DNA of 64,000 nucleotides from Kurthia huakuii LAM0618 (GTDB taxonomy: Bacteria > Bacillota > Bacilli > Bacillales_A > Planococcaceae): contig NZ_AYTB01000012.1 in NCBI RefSeq assembly GCF_000505545.1, positions 1 through 64,000 of the forward strand, given 5' to 3'. The notes under the pieces were generated by a model. That model saw only the letters and a program-made list of their open reading frames with translations, was not told where the DNA came from and searched no databases. Positions within the stretch are counted from its first letter, which is position 1; each line of letters opens with the position of its first letter. The position numbers were made by a program, and so were the translations under genes. Below, one piece after another: positions 8,711 to 17,167 of this stretch.

Positions 8711-8739
8711 TCTTATGTTTCTTAAATATATGCTATAAT
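8711..8739 (+). promoter_or_regulatory. Extended -10 promoter of the C69 peptidase gene
   Basis: TGCTATAAT (TGn plus a consensus TATAAT at 8734-8739) is a strong extended -10. The -35 at 17-base spacing is poor (TCTTAT). It lies about 40 bases upstream of the gene. Confidence 0.55.
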
Positions 8740-8776
8740 TTGGGATGAAAAATAGAAAAGTTAGGTGATGAATACG

Positions 8777-10186
8777 ATGCAACAACGAAAAGAAGGCTCA
8801 TGTACAACGATTTTAGTCGGCAAAAATGCATCAATTGATGGTTCAACCATGATTGCTCGTAACGAAGATAGCGGGAGCGCATCATCCAATCCACAACGTT
8901 TTGTTGTCATCAATCCACAGCAACAACCACGACATTACAAATCGATGCAAAGTACATTTGAAATCGATTTACCGGAAAATCCAATGCGTTACACGTCAAC
9001 ACCCGATGCAGCAGAAGGGTTTGGTATTTGGGGAGAGTCGGGTATCAATAGCGCCAACGTAGCCATGACGGCAACAGAAACGATTACAACAAACGCACGC
9101 GTACTCGGTGCAGACCCATTTGTTGAAAGTGGTATTGGTGAAGAGGATATGCTAACGCTTGTATTGCCATATATCTCCACCGCGCAAGAAGGTGTTGAGC
9201 GTTTAGGGCATATTTTAGAAAAATATGGGACGTATGAATCCAATGGCATCGCCTTCTCAGATGCTGACAATGTATGGTATATGGAAACGATTGGCGGACA
9301 TCACTGGGCAGCCGTGCGCATTCCAGATGATGCGTATGTCGTAGCACCAAACCGCTTTAATATCGATGATTTCGATTTCGAGTCACCCGATACATTACAT
9401 TCAGCAGGTTTACGTGATTTTATTGCGGCGCATCATTTAAACCCCGATTTTGAAGGCTATAATTTACGTCATATTTTTGGCAGCGCATCGATTAAAGATA
9501 CGCGCTATAACAACCCCCGTGCATGGTATGTACAACAATTTTTCAACCCGGAAATCGAGCAGCAACCAATGGAGCACAACTTGCCATTCATTTGCCGCGC
9601 TAACCGTAAAATTTCTGTTGAGGATGTCAAATGGGCGCTGAGCTCTCATTTTGAGAATACAGAATTTGATCCGTATGGCGAAGGTGGCGAGGATACCAAA
9701 TTTATGTTCCGTACAATTGGCATCAATCGCAATCAAGAATGCCATATTTTACAAATCCGTCCAAATGTCGCCGCTGAAATCGCTGGGATTCATTGGCTAG
9801 CATTTGGTCCAAATACATTCAATGCAGCCGTACCTTTTTATGCCAATGTCACCGATACCCCCGCTTGCTATCGCGACACAACCGCAACATTTGATATTAC
9901 AAAAATACATTGGTTAAGTCATACGATTGCATTGCTAGGCGATCACAATTTTGATTTATACAGCGATTTCCATCGTGCCTATGAACAAAAAACCGTTGCA
10001 AGTTGCCGAAATATGCAGCTACATGCTGATAAAGAAGCCTTACAACAAAGTGATATTCAAGCGTATTTAGGTCAAGTTAATGAAGAAATGGCGGCGCTTT
10101 GCTTTACAAATACAAATCAATTGCTTGGTGACATGATGGCTACTGGCACAAAACATATGGCGTTAAACTTTTCATTAAATGATTAA
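8777..10186 (+). CDS. C69-family dipeptidase
   Basis: About 469 residues, an N-terminal-nucleophile hydrolase of the peptidase C69 (PepD/PepDA) family, cutting a broad range of dipeptides in the cytoplasm. The [15 protein letters not shown] segment carries the nucleophilic Cys (about residue 9), expected to become N-terminal after processing; [13 protein letters not shown] and [16 protein letters not shown] are further family blocks. I prefer ATG 8777, which has AGGTGA eight bases upstream; GTG 8765 or ATG 8768 are alternatives. It is a single gene with its own promoter and terminator. Confidence 0.9.
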   Translation: MQQRKEGSCTTILVGKNASIDGSTMIARNEDSGSASSNPQRFVVINPQQQPRHYKSMQSTFEIDLPENPMRYTSTPDAAEGFGIWGESGINSANVAMTATETITTNARVLGADPFVESGIGEEDMLTLVLPYISTAQEGVERLGHILEKYGTYESNGIAFSDADNVWYMETIGGHHWAAVRIPDDAYVVAPNRFNIDDFDFESPDTLHSAGLRDFIAAHHLNPDFEGYNLRHIFGSASIKDTRYNNPRAWYVQQFFNPEIEQQPMEHNLPFICRANRKISVEDVKWALSSHFENTEFDPYGEGGEDTKFMFRTIGINRNQECHILQIRPNVAAEIAGIHWLAFGPNTFNAAVPFYANVTDTPACYRDTTATFDITKIHWLSHTIALLGDHNFDLYSDFHRAYEQKTVASCRNMQLHADKEALQQSDIQAYLGQVNEEMAALCFTNTNQLLGDMMATGTKHMALNFSLND

Positions 10187-10195
10187 ATTTCTAGA

Positions 10196-10234
10196 AGCAA
10201 AAATCTTAGTAATAGGATTTTTGCTTTTTATTTT
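10196..10234 (+). terminator. Terminator of the C69 peptidase gene
   Basis: AGCAAAAATC and GGATTTTTGCT form the stem, followed by TTTTATTTTTT. Confidence 0.8.
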
Positions 10235-10347
10235 TTCGCGAAATATATGTGGAAATAGTGTATAATTATTTAAAAATGCGTCGAAAATAGTCGAAATGAG
10301 TATAAATATACTTTTTTAAGAATATTCATTTGCAAAGGGGAATTTTA

Positions 10348-11046
10348 ATGGGGACCGTAAAATGCGTCGAACAAGTTGATGTGCTTACGTTATTAACATC
10401 ATTAACACAAAAAATAGATTTACCTGATAGTGCAACAACACAGTATATTCAGCCGATTTTACAGCAAGCATTTGTAACCATTCAACAAAATTCCGCTTGT
10501 GTGGCAGTATTATCAGAACTCTTAGAGCATGAAGAAGCATTGTTGCATCATTCATTTCACGTCACCGTCTATGCGCTTGCAATTGCTTCAAAAACAACGA
10601 TGTCTGCATGTGAATTGCAGCAACTTGCTCTAGCAGCATTGTTACATGACGTCGGGAAAACATCTGTACGCGCTGAAGTATTAAATAAACCTGGAAAATT
10701 AACAGAAGATGAATTTGAGGAAATTAAAGCGCATGCTGTATGGGGACTGCGTTATTTGCAAGCCTATACAGCATTCTCTCGTTGCATTCAAGATGTTGTC
10801 GTACAACACCATGAACGCTTAGACGGTAGCGGGTATCCTTATCATTTAACAGCCGAGATGATTCATCCGTGGGCTAAAATTGTTGCGGTAAGTGATGTTT
10901 TTGATGCGCTGACGGCTGAACGTTGCTATAAAAAAGCCATGTCGCATCAAGAAGCATTGTTTGTTTTAAAACAAGAAGCGGCTAGCAAATTAGATGCACA
11001 TTATGTTACACTCCTCGCGGCATGTATTGACCCCATACATAATTAA
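10348..11046 (+). CDS. HD-GYP domain protein, probable cyclic-di-GMP phosphodiesterase
   Basis: A 232-residue protein. A ~60-residue helical N-terminus precedes the HD-GYP domain. Metal ligands and signatures are all present: H71, LLHDVGK (H100-D101), KAHAVWG (H129), VVQHHERLDGSGYP (H154, H155, E156 and the GYP at 162-164), and the closing VSDVFDALTAERCYKKAM. HD-GYP enzymes hydrolyse cyclic-di-GMP or related dinucleotides. No REC or transmembrane sensor is fused, so the signal input is unknown. ATG 10348 has CAAAGGGGAATTTTA upstream; the frame extends 18 bases further to a TTG with no ribosome binding site. It is monocistronic. Confidence 0.88.
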   Translation: MGTVKCVEQVDVLTLLTSLTQKIDLPDSATTQYIQPILQQAFVTIQQNSACVAVLSELLEHEEALLHHSFHVTVYALAIASKTTMSACELQQLALAALLHDVGKTSVRAEVLNKPGKLTEDEFEEIKAHAVWGLRYLQAYTAFSRCIQDVVVQHHERLDGSGYPYHLTAEMIHPWAKIVAVSDVFDALTAERCYKKAMSHQEALFVLKQEAASKLDAHYVTLLAACIDPIHN

Positions 11047-11329
11047 TTATTAAAATCCAGAAAGAAGGGACACGCTTAAAGCGCTGGCTCTTTTTTTGTT
11101 AACAAACTATTACAATCACATTGAAATTATATCAAAAACCGTAAATATACATGAATATGTTACAGTAATATAGTTTCAAATGTTTCAAATAACGTATAAA
11201 TTATATGTTTACGTCATAAAAATAATAGTATTGTATTATTCTATGAAAATTTATCTTTTGTTCGTTATTAAACTGTCATATTTATTTTTTACAATAAAGG
11301 TTACACTATTAAGATTGGGAATCATCTAT

Positions 11330-12327
11330 ATGAATAATTCTACAAAAACAGCAGCCACTGTATTTTTCGGTACGGCAATGGCTTTTACCGCAACAACCGA
11401 TGCTTCTGCAGCAACATATACGGTTAAAGCAGGTGACTCCTTAAGTAAAATTGGCGCAAAATACGGTGTATCCTATAAGAAAATTATGCAGCAAAATGGC
11501 CTTTCCTCGACAACCGTTCATATTGGGCAAGTATTAAAAATTAAGAAGTCTACTTCATCACAGGCAAGCAATTCCTCAACGAACACATCACTTAAAAGTA
11601 CATATACGGTGAAACGTGGTGATTCCTTAAGTGCTATAGCAAGTCGCTATGGTACGACACATCAAAAATTAATGCGCGTCAACAACTTATCTTCTACTAC
11701 AATTTTTGTTGGGCAAAAATTAACGATTTCTAGTAAGCCATCCAATCATCAAGCTTCTACTGACAACAAGCCTTCTCATTCAACAACATCAACGTATACT
11801 GTTCGAAGTGGTGACTCTTTAAGTAGCATTGCCGCAACGTATGGTCTAACTTACCAAAAATTGATGGGCTTAAATGACTTATCTTCTACTACAATCTTTG
11901 TTGGGCAAAAATTAATCGTTTCAGGAAAGGCTCTTCTACAAACAGCAAACCATCCATAATACCTGTTTCTAATTCACGGGACATTGTAACCATTGCGAAA
12001 AAGCAGTTAGGTGTTCCTTATGTATTTGGTGGTGCTAATCCAAGCGGTTTTGATTGTTCGGGTTTTATTCACTACGTTTACAATCAATCAGGAAAAAATA
12101 TCGGCCGCACAAATGCAGCTGGCTACTATAGTATGGCTACAAAAATTTCGACACCACGCATTGGTGACTTAGTATTTTTTAGCGGAACATATAAACGCGG
12201 TATTTCGCATGTTGGTTTTTATATTGGCAATGGCCAAATGATTTCAGCTGCCAGCTCTGGTGTGAAAATCGATACGATTCATAGCGGATACTGGAGTAAA
12301 TATTTTACGGGCTACGGTTCATTATAA
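11330..12327 (+). pseudogene. LysM x3 - NlpC/P60 peptidoglycan endopeptidase, frameshifted
   Basis: A signal peptide ([19 protein letters not shown] ... DASA, about 27 residues) is followed by three LysM repeats, each starting [20 protein letters not shown] or [10 protein letters not shown] and ending VGQ(V/K)L. After the third, the frame shifts by -1 near 11924-11930 (GGAAAGGC) and hits a stop at 11957. The next frame continues the linker ([13 protein letters not shown]) into a complete NlpC/P60 domain: QLGVPYVFGG, FDCSGF with the catalytic Cys, and ISHVGFYIG with the catalytic His. Restoring one A to the AAA run would rejoin them into a ~330-residue DL-endopeptidase. As written the product would be a secreted LysM-only protein. 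The start has only a weak ribosome binding site (TTGGGA). Confidence 0.85.
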
Positions 12328-12337
12328 ATAAGAAATG

Positions 12338-12456
12338 AGGGAGGTTGGGACATACGTGTAACAACACCCTCTCAGATGAGCATAAGAAAAACCGGAATCG
12401 TGCTGTGGCATGGTTCCGGTTTTTTGTATGGAATGGTTTGTCCCAGCTTCTTTTTT
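12338..12456. repeat. Dispersed palindromic repeat, copy A
   Basis: It starts GGAGGTTGGGACA and ends TGTCCCAGCTTCTTTTTTT, inverted ends. Inside is a long hairpin: AAAAACCGGAATC and GGTTCCGGTTTTTT. Copies B, C and D (21.9, 28.8 and 54.1 kb) have the same plan in the opposite orientation. The element lies between the endopeptidase pseudogene and hrtB and can act as a terminator. Confidence 0.8.
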
Positions 12457-12464
12457 TAATAGTC

Positions 12465-12484
12465 GTTCATAATCCATTCATAAA
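12465..12484 (+). promoter_or_regulatory. HssR-like direct repeat upstream of hrtBA
   Basis: GTTCATAAT-CC-ATTCATAAA matches the layout of the S. aureus HssR box, a direct repeat of GTTCATATT with a two-base spacer, just upstream of the haem-exporter genes. A TATACT -10 (12492-12497) follows. No hssRS genes are in the window. Confidence 0.6.
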
Positions 12485-12530
12485 CGCGTTTTATACTTGT
12501 GTTAACAACTTAACGAAAGGATGAACGAAT

Positions 12531-13568
12531 ATGTTTTCATTATCAATTAAAGAAATGACATTTTTCAAATTACGTTACCTACTAATCGGGTTTATTTTAT
12601 TCTTTGTCGCTGCACTTGTGTTCATTATTAGTGGCTTAGCAAATGGTTTAGCAAATGATAATGCTTCGTCAATGAAGCAAATGGAGGTAAATAGTTTCTA
12701 CCTCGCAAAAGACAGTGAAAGTCGCCTAGATCGTTCACAGTTTACGATTGAACAAGCAGACAAAGCAAAAGATGCTACCGCATTTGGCGTTCAAATGCAA
12801 ACTGCTGAAAAAGGAAAAGATGGTAAAAAAATCGATAGTACGTTTATGACATTCGAAAATCAAAAACTTGTACCTGAGGTTGTCGAAGGTAAGGCTCCAT
12901 CAAAAACAAATGAGGTTATCGTTGATAAAACGATGCAAGAAGATGGCGTTAAATTAGGCTCCACTTTATATTTACCAACTGTTGATAAAAACGTGAAAGT
13001 TGTCGGTTTTACAGAACACTTCACATATAGCCACACACCAGTTGTTGTGATGAAAACAGCAATGTGGGAAAAAATGGGCTTCGGTTACAATGCACTTGTG
13101 TCAACAGATGGCACACCAAAACAAACAATTAAAGGGGATTGGTCAACAAAAGATGATGTCGTTGCACAAATTCCTGGTTACAGCGCTGAACAAAGCTCAC
13201 TGAATATGATGCTTAGCTTCTTAATCGTTATCGCCGTATTTGTATTAGGTGCTTTCTTCTACATTATGACGATTCAAAAAGTACAACAATTTGGGATTTT
13301 AAAAGCGATTGGCGCAAAAAGTCGTTCATTAATTAGTTCAACGATGTTACAAGTATTTGTCTTATCGGTGACAAGTATCGCGCTTGCTGCATTATTTGCT
13401 TATTTATTACCTGCATTAATGCCTGCCGGAATGCCATTCGTCTTTGATCCAGCAGTCGTCTTAACATATAGTGCGGCCCTGTTAGCTGTATCATTATTTG
13501 GCGCACTCGTATCAACAATTAGCATTGTGAAAGCTGATCCAATTCAAGCAATGGGGAGAGTAGAATAA
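12531..13568 (+). CDS. hrtB: Haem exporter ABC transporter permease HrtB
   Basis: A 345-residue FtsX/MacB-type permease. One transmembrane helix (residues 15-37) is followed by a ~190-residue extracellular domain and three C-terminal helices. Segments LFFVAALVFIISGLANGLA, LNMMLSFLIVIAVFVLGAFF, YIMTIQKVQQFGILKAIGAK and the end ADPIQAMGRVE closely resemble S. aureus HrtB as I recall it. HrtBA expels excess haem from the membrane. The stop overlaps the hrtA start (TAATG). An HssR-like box lies upstream, in agreement with haem induction. Confidence 0.85.
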   Translation: MFSLSIKEMTFFKLRYLLIGFILFFVAALVFIISGLANGLANDNASSMKQMEVNSFYLAKDSESRLDRSQFTIEQADKAKDATAFGVQMQTAEKGKDGKKIDSTFMTFENQKLVPEVVEGKAPSKTNEVIVDKTMQEDGVKLGSTLYLPTVDKNVKVVGFTEHFTYSHTPVVVMKTAMWEKMGFGYNALVSTDGTPKQTIKGDWSTKDDVVAQIPGYSAEQSSLNMMLSFLIVIAVFVLGAFFYIMTIQKVQQFGILKAIGAKSRSLISSTMLQVFVLSVTSIALAALFAYLLPALMPAGMPFVFDPAVVLTYSAALLAVSLFGALVSTISIVKADPIQAMGRVE

Positions 13569-14230
13569 TGACATTACAACTTCAAAATATTACACAACAA
13601 TTCAAAGATGGCGACGATACATTAACGGTCGTTCAAGATTTAAATTTCGAAGTAAATAAAGGGGAATTAGTAGCCATTATCGGGCCATCAGGCTGTGGTA
13701 AAAGTACGGTGCTATCAATTGCTGGCGCTCTTCAAACACCAACGAGTGGCGATGTATTAATCAATGGTGAAAATATTACGCATTACGGAAAAAATGACTT
13801 AGCGGATGTGCGCTTAAAAAATATCGGCTACATTTTCCAAGCATCTAATTTAGTCCCTTTTTTAACGGTGAAAGATCAATTAAAAGTAGTAGCGGATTTA
13901 AATGGCACGTGGGATGAAGCGCGTGCTGATGAATTATTAGAATCTGTCGGTATGAACGACCGTAAAAAACAACATATTCAACATTTATCTGGTGGTGAAA
14001 AGCAACGTGTGGCGATTGCTAGGGCGTTTATGAACGACCCAGACCTTATTTTAGCCGATGAACCAACTGCAGCATTAGACTCTAATCGCAGTGATGAAAT
14101 TGTTGCGTTGATTGCGCATGAAGTTCATGAGCGCAATAAAGCAGCGGTTATCGTCACACATGATGAAAGCATTCTTCACTACTGTGATATCATTTATGAA
14201 ATGAATGACGGAAAATTAGTAAGACATTAA
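13568..14230 (+). CDS. hrtA: Haem exporter ABC transporter ATPase HrtA
   Basis: A 220-residue ATPase, the length of HrtA. Walker A is GPSGCGKST, the Q-loop is YIFQASNLVP, the signature is LSGGEKQRVAIARAF, Walker B is LILADEPTAALD, and the H-loop is VIVTHDE. It is translationally coupled to hrtB and powers it. The general MacB/LolD-like ATPase subfamily is wide; the haem assignment rests on the HrtB partner and the upstream box. Confidence 0.85.
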   Translation: MTLQLQNITQQFKDGDDTLTVVQDLNFEVNKGELVAIIGPSGCGKSTVLSIAGALQTPTSGDVLINGENITHYGKNDLADVRLKNIGYIFQASNLVPFLTVKDQLKVVADLNGTWDEARADELLESVGMNDRKKQHIQHLSGGEKQRVAIARAFMNDPDLILADEPTAALDSNRSDEIVALIAHEVHERNKAAVIVTHDESILHYCDIIYEMNDGKLVRH

Positions 14231-14231
14231 A

Positions 14232-14268
14232 AAAAAGAGCAAGCGCGATTAGGCGGTTGCTCTTTTTA
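14232..14268. terminator. Intrinsic terminator after hrtA
   Basis: AAAAGAGCAA and TTGCTCTTTT pair, with an A tract upstream and TTTTTATTTATT downstream. It serves both hrtA (+) and the convergent GIY-YIG gene (-). Confidence 0.8.
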
Positions 14269-14269
14269 T

Positions 14270-14647
14270 TTATTCTCCGAAAAATACTTTCTCTACATTG
14301 TATTTGGCTTCAAATGCATTGATAGCGTATGTTTCGTAAATTTCACGTTCCATTGGGTCTTCAATTTCGTATACTTCGATTTTGAATACTTCATCGCGGT
14401 GATTTTTCATTGGTGATACGTTATCTTCAAAGTGTTTTTTCACACGTTGACGAATTTTACGTGCTTTACCAACGAATAATACTTCGTTTGCTTCATTATA
14501 AAATAAGAAGATGCCGCCTTTTTCACGCGTGATTTTGTGTAAATCAATAAAACCGTGGAAAGGCGTAATCGGTGTGTCTCCTTCTTTCAGTTGTTGTTCG
14601 CGTTGCTGAATGACAACGGTTGGCTTCGGCATTTCAATATTAATCAA
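14270..14647 (-). CDS. GIY-YIG domain nuclease-like protein
   Basis: About 125 residues. The core GGIFLFYNEANEVLFVGKARKIRQRVKKHF is a variant GIY-YIG motif (GIF then LFVG), with the conserved Arg and a C-terminal Glu/Asn region (YAINAFEAKYN) as in UvrC N-domains. It probably binds or cuts DNA; no second domain is present. I start at the TTG at 14647, which has AAAAGGACT nine bases upstream; ATG 14632 is the alternative and lacks a ribosome binding site. The longer frame to 14806 has non-coding-like composition. Confidence 0.75.
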   Translation of the reverse strand: MINIEMPKPTVVIQQREQQLKEGDTPITPFHGFIDLHKITREKGGIFLFYNEANEVLFVGKARKIRQRVKKHFEDNVSPMKNHRDEVFKIEVYEIEDPMEREIYETYAINAFEAKYNVEKVFFGE

Positions 14648-14730
14648 GTTAAGTTCAGTCCTTTTTAAATGTCTTGAAAGCCTATTATAGCACGCTTTCT
14701 TAAAAAGATATAGCGAGACATTTTTATAAC

Positions 14731-14754
14731 GTTCCCACTTTGGTTCCCACTTTG
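14731..14754. repeat. Tandem 12-mer duplication
   Basis: GTTCCCACTTTG occurs twice in direct tandem, upstream of the GIY-YIG gene. It may be an operator pair or a chance duplication. Confidence 0.55.
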
Positions 14755-14929
14755 GCGAAGAAGTTCTAGAACTGTGTAGATAATTTAGTAACAAAACCAA
14801 AAACACCTTTTTCTAAAGCGCATCGTGTGCAGTATTTTAGATAAGGGTTTTTTGGTGTGCCGACTGTCCACATTTTCACCGTGCAACAACTGCCTAAATA
14901 CTGTAAACTCTTTAGAGAGGGGTGACGAA

Positions 14930-15244
14930 ATGATTTTATTGTTAGTAATCATTATTTTATTTATAATTACGAGCGGCTTCCTTTTTAACGGTAAAGGAGC
15001 TTTTCTAATCGCTGGGTATAATACGATGTCTGCCGACGAAAAGTCGCACTATAATGAGCGCGCGCTATGTCGTGCAACCGGTATGATGATGTTAGGCCTC
15101 GCAATCAGTATGGCATTGTATATCCCTGGCATAGTCACAAATCAAGGTGGCTGGTTTATCGCTGGTACAGTCATGATGATTGCTTGCATTGTCATTAGCC
15201 TAATTTACATGAACAGCAGTAAAAAAATCAACCGTTCCGCTTAA
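14930..15244 (+). CDS. DUF3784-type small membrane protein
   Basis: A 104-residue protein with three hydrophobic segments (about 2-20, 47-65 and 73-92). The motif AGYNTMSADEKSHYNERALCRATG between helices 1 and 2 is the DUF3784 signature. The function is unknown. ATG 14930 has GAGAGGGGTGACGAA upstream. The SET-domain gene starts 58 bases downstream and could be co-transcribed. Confidence 0.8.
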   Translation: MILLLVIIILFIITSGFLFNGKGAFLIAGYNTMSADEKSHYNERALCRATGMMMLGLAISMALYIPGIVTNQGGWFIAGTVMMIACIVISLIYMNSSKKINRSA

Positions 15245-15302
15245 ATTCATGTTACAGTTAGTAATGGAACATTATTACGCAATTAGGAGAAACAACACAA
15301 CT

Positions 15303-15677
15303 ATGATTGAAATTAAAAATTCAGAAGTGAGTGGTCGCGGCGTCTTCGCAACTGTTGACATCCCTGCTGGCACACTTTTCCATCAAGCACCGGTTTTAGC
15401 TTATCCAAATGAAGAGCACCAATATATCGAAAAAACAGTATTTGCAGACTATGCATTTGAATATGGTATTGGTCGTTCAGCTATTTTATTAGGCTACGGT
15501 ATGCTATTCAACCATTCATATGAACCAAACGCAACGTACGATATTAACTTCGACAACGAAACATTCGACTTCTCTGCTTATAAAGATATTAAAGCTGGCG
15601 AAGAAGTATTCATCAACTACAATGGCGATATCGATGATATGGACCCATTATGGTTTAACGAAGAAGAAGAAAAATAA
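15303..15677 (+). CDS. SET-domain protein, putative protein-lysine methyltransferase
   Basis: A 124-residue stand-alone SET domain. SGRGVFATVDIPAGTLFHQAPV is the N-SET block, YGMLFNHSYEPNATY contains the NHS motif of the knot that binds S-adenosylmethionine, and KAGEEVFINYNGD is the C-SET end. There is no post-SET Cys cluster, as usual for the short bacterial forms. It has an acidic tail (NEEEEK). ATG 15303 is preceded by AGGAGA; the longer frame to 15249 lacks family similarity. The substrate is unknown. Confidence 0.85.
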   Translation: MIEIKNSEVSGRGVFATVDIPAGTLFHQAPVLAYPNEEHQYIEKTVFADYAFEYGIGRSAILLGYGMLFNHSYEPNATYDINFDNETFDFSAYKDIKAGEEVFINYNGDIDDMDPLWFNEEEEK

Positions 15678-15679
15678 AA

Positions 15680-15720
15680 AAAAGAGAAATTGCGACGAGT
15701 ACGCGATTTCTCTTTTTTTA
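15680..15720. terminator. Bidirectional terminator
   Basis: AAAGAGAAATTGCG and CGCGATTTCTCTTT pair, flanked by A and T tracts. It separates the convergent SET gene and the 15.7 kb gene. Confidence 0.85.
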
Positions 15721-15722
15721 AT

Positions 15723-16112
15723 TTATTGATAACGTTCACTTAAAAAAACAAGCGAATGATCGAGTGTATCAAGTATTTCATTCATCAATAATGTAATATC
15801 ATTGAATCGTACATATTCGCCCCACTTTGCTACTGCTTCATGGGTTTCATTCACTAAATGTATAAATTGTGTTATGCGCATATCAATTGCCACTGCCAAC
15901 ATTTTTTTAGTAGGCTCATCATGCAATGTACAGTGCATTAAGTATAGGTCATAATTGAATGAAAACACTTCACGACATCGCCAAATCATCTGTTTATATT
16001 GCTCTAAGATGCAAAAACTTTCATATTCCATTAACCGTTTAAAATGTTCTCCAGCTTGCTGTGTTGCGTGAAATAATTGTTCAAATGCTAAATCAAATAC
16101 TTCAAAATTCAT
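15723..16112 (-). CDS. Hypothetical helical protein
   Basis: A 129-residue, mostly alpha-helical soluble protein that I do not recognise. It is rich in aromatic residues, His and Met (FKRLMEYESF, YLMHCTLH), and has no signal peptide, transmembrane helix or known motif. It reads as coding because the frame is full-length with a start preceded by GAGGTGGGTAA and ends at a shared terminator. Single gene. Confidence 0.7.
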   Translation of the reverse strand: MNFEVFDLAFEQLFHATQQAGEHFKRLMEYESFCILEQYKQMIWRCREVFSFNYDLYLMHCTLHDEPTKKMLAVAIDMRITQFIHLVNETHEAVAKWGEYVRFNDITLLMNEILDTLDHSLVFLSERYQ

Positions 16113-16214
16113 TTACCCACCTCACTTTATGTTTATTATACAAAGTGAACTGTATATAAATCTTTTAAATTTTTATGTTTTTCACAACTTTTATTGTAAA
16201 TTTATGTAAAATAT

Positions 16215-16247
16215 AAGGATTTCTCAGAATGATTCTAAGAAATCCTT
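16215..16247 (-). terminator. Inverted repeat, probable aqpZ terminator
   Basis: AAGGATTTCTCAGAAT and ATTCTAAGAAATCCTT pair over 15 of 16 bases with a one-base centre. On the minus strand a T-rich stretch (TTATATTTTA) follows it. Confidence 0.65.
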
Positions 16248-16251
16248 ATTT

Positions 16252-16962
16252 TTAATCAATGTCTTTATTTGTGAGCGATTCGTGCCCATGTTCTGAATGG
16301 AACAACATTTTGCCAAGAAGAGCTGCTACAACCCCACCTGCAATTGGCGCGATAATAAACACCCATATTTGAGCTAACGCCTCTCCCCCAACAAAAATAG
16401 CTGGCCCTAAACTACGCGCTGGGTTGACAGATGTACCTGTCAACGGAATACCTAGTAAATGAATGAGCACTAACGTAAAACCGATGACCAAACCGGCTAA
16501 GTTCGCATTGCCATTGCGCCCTGTTACAACGATGATGACAAGGACAAAGACGAACGTTAAAATAAATTCAGCCAATAATGCCCCACCAGCACCTAAATCA
16601 CCAAAACTATTTTGTCCCATATTGATGGTAGGTAAATCAGACATTTTTAAGAATGTGAATAAGATCAAGGAACCTAAAATACCACCAATGAGTTGACCAA
16701 CAACATAATAAACAAGTTCTGTTGCTGTAATACGCTTATTGACGAACATCGCAATTGATACTGCTGGGTTGACGTGACAGCCAGAAATGGTCCCTATACA
16801 ATACGCCATCGCAACGATTGACAAACCAAAAGCCATAGCAATCCCTAAAGTGCCAATACCTTCAACGCCACCGCCTAAAACAGCTGTCCCTGTACCGAAT
16901 AGTACAAGAACGAACGTACCAATTGCTTCTGCAACTAATTTGTGCACAACAAACACATCCAT
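16252..16962 (-). CDS. aqpZ: Aquaporin Z-type water channel
   Basis: About 236 residues with six transmembrane helices and both NPA half-helices: SGCHVNPAVS and TGTSVNPARSLGP. The helix-5 stretch VLIHLLGIPLTGTSVNPARS has the His and Thr-Ser-Val-Asn-Pro-Ala-Arg layout of water-selective AqpZ rather than the Gly/Asp-containing GlpF. The start is uncertain: ATG 16962 gives a family-like N-terminus (after MDVFV, KLVAEAIGTF) but has no clear ribosome binding site, and an upstream in-frame ATG at 17031 is possible. Single gene, divergent from the recombinase gene. Confidence 0.88.
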   Translation of the reverse strand: MDVFVVHKLVAEAIGTFVLVLFGTGTAVLGGGVEGIGTLGIAMAFGLSIVAMAYCIGTISGCHVNPAVSIAMFVNKRITATELVYYVVGQLIGGILGSLILFTFLKMSDLPTINMGQNSFGDLGAGGALLAEFILTFVFVLVIIVVTGRNGNANLAGLVIGFTLVLIHLLGIPLTGTSVNPARSLGPAIFVGGEALAQIWVFIIAPIAGGVVAALLGKMLFHSEHGHESLTNKDID

Positions 16963-17167
16963 ATTAAATTTAAATAATGTAATACAATACCCAATATTTT
17001 CCTCAAAAAAACTATTTTGAGGAAAATTCATCGAGGCTTATTCAGTCAAATGCTGTTAAAGGCGTTAAATTTTATTTATTCAACCGACGGAATTCCTTAT
17101 TGCTATGCGACTTCCACTATGAAATATGCTACAATTTACGAGATTAACGTACGAAAGGATGAGCAAC

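Noticed and set aside
11920-11960. Programmed -1 ribosomal frameshift in the endopeptidase gene
   Set aside because: The site GGAAAGG is not a typical slippery heptamer (such as AAAAAAG) and there is no evident stimulatory structure; a lost base is simpler.
12133-12327. Short frame (MATKISTPRIGDLVFF...) as an independent gene
   Set aside because: It is the C-terminal half of the NlpC/P60 domain; the frame is open back to the frameshift near 11930 and conserved catalytic Cys lies upstream of this Met.
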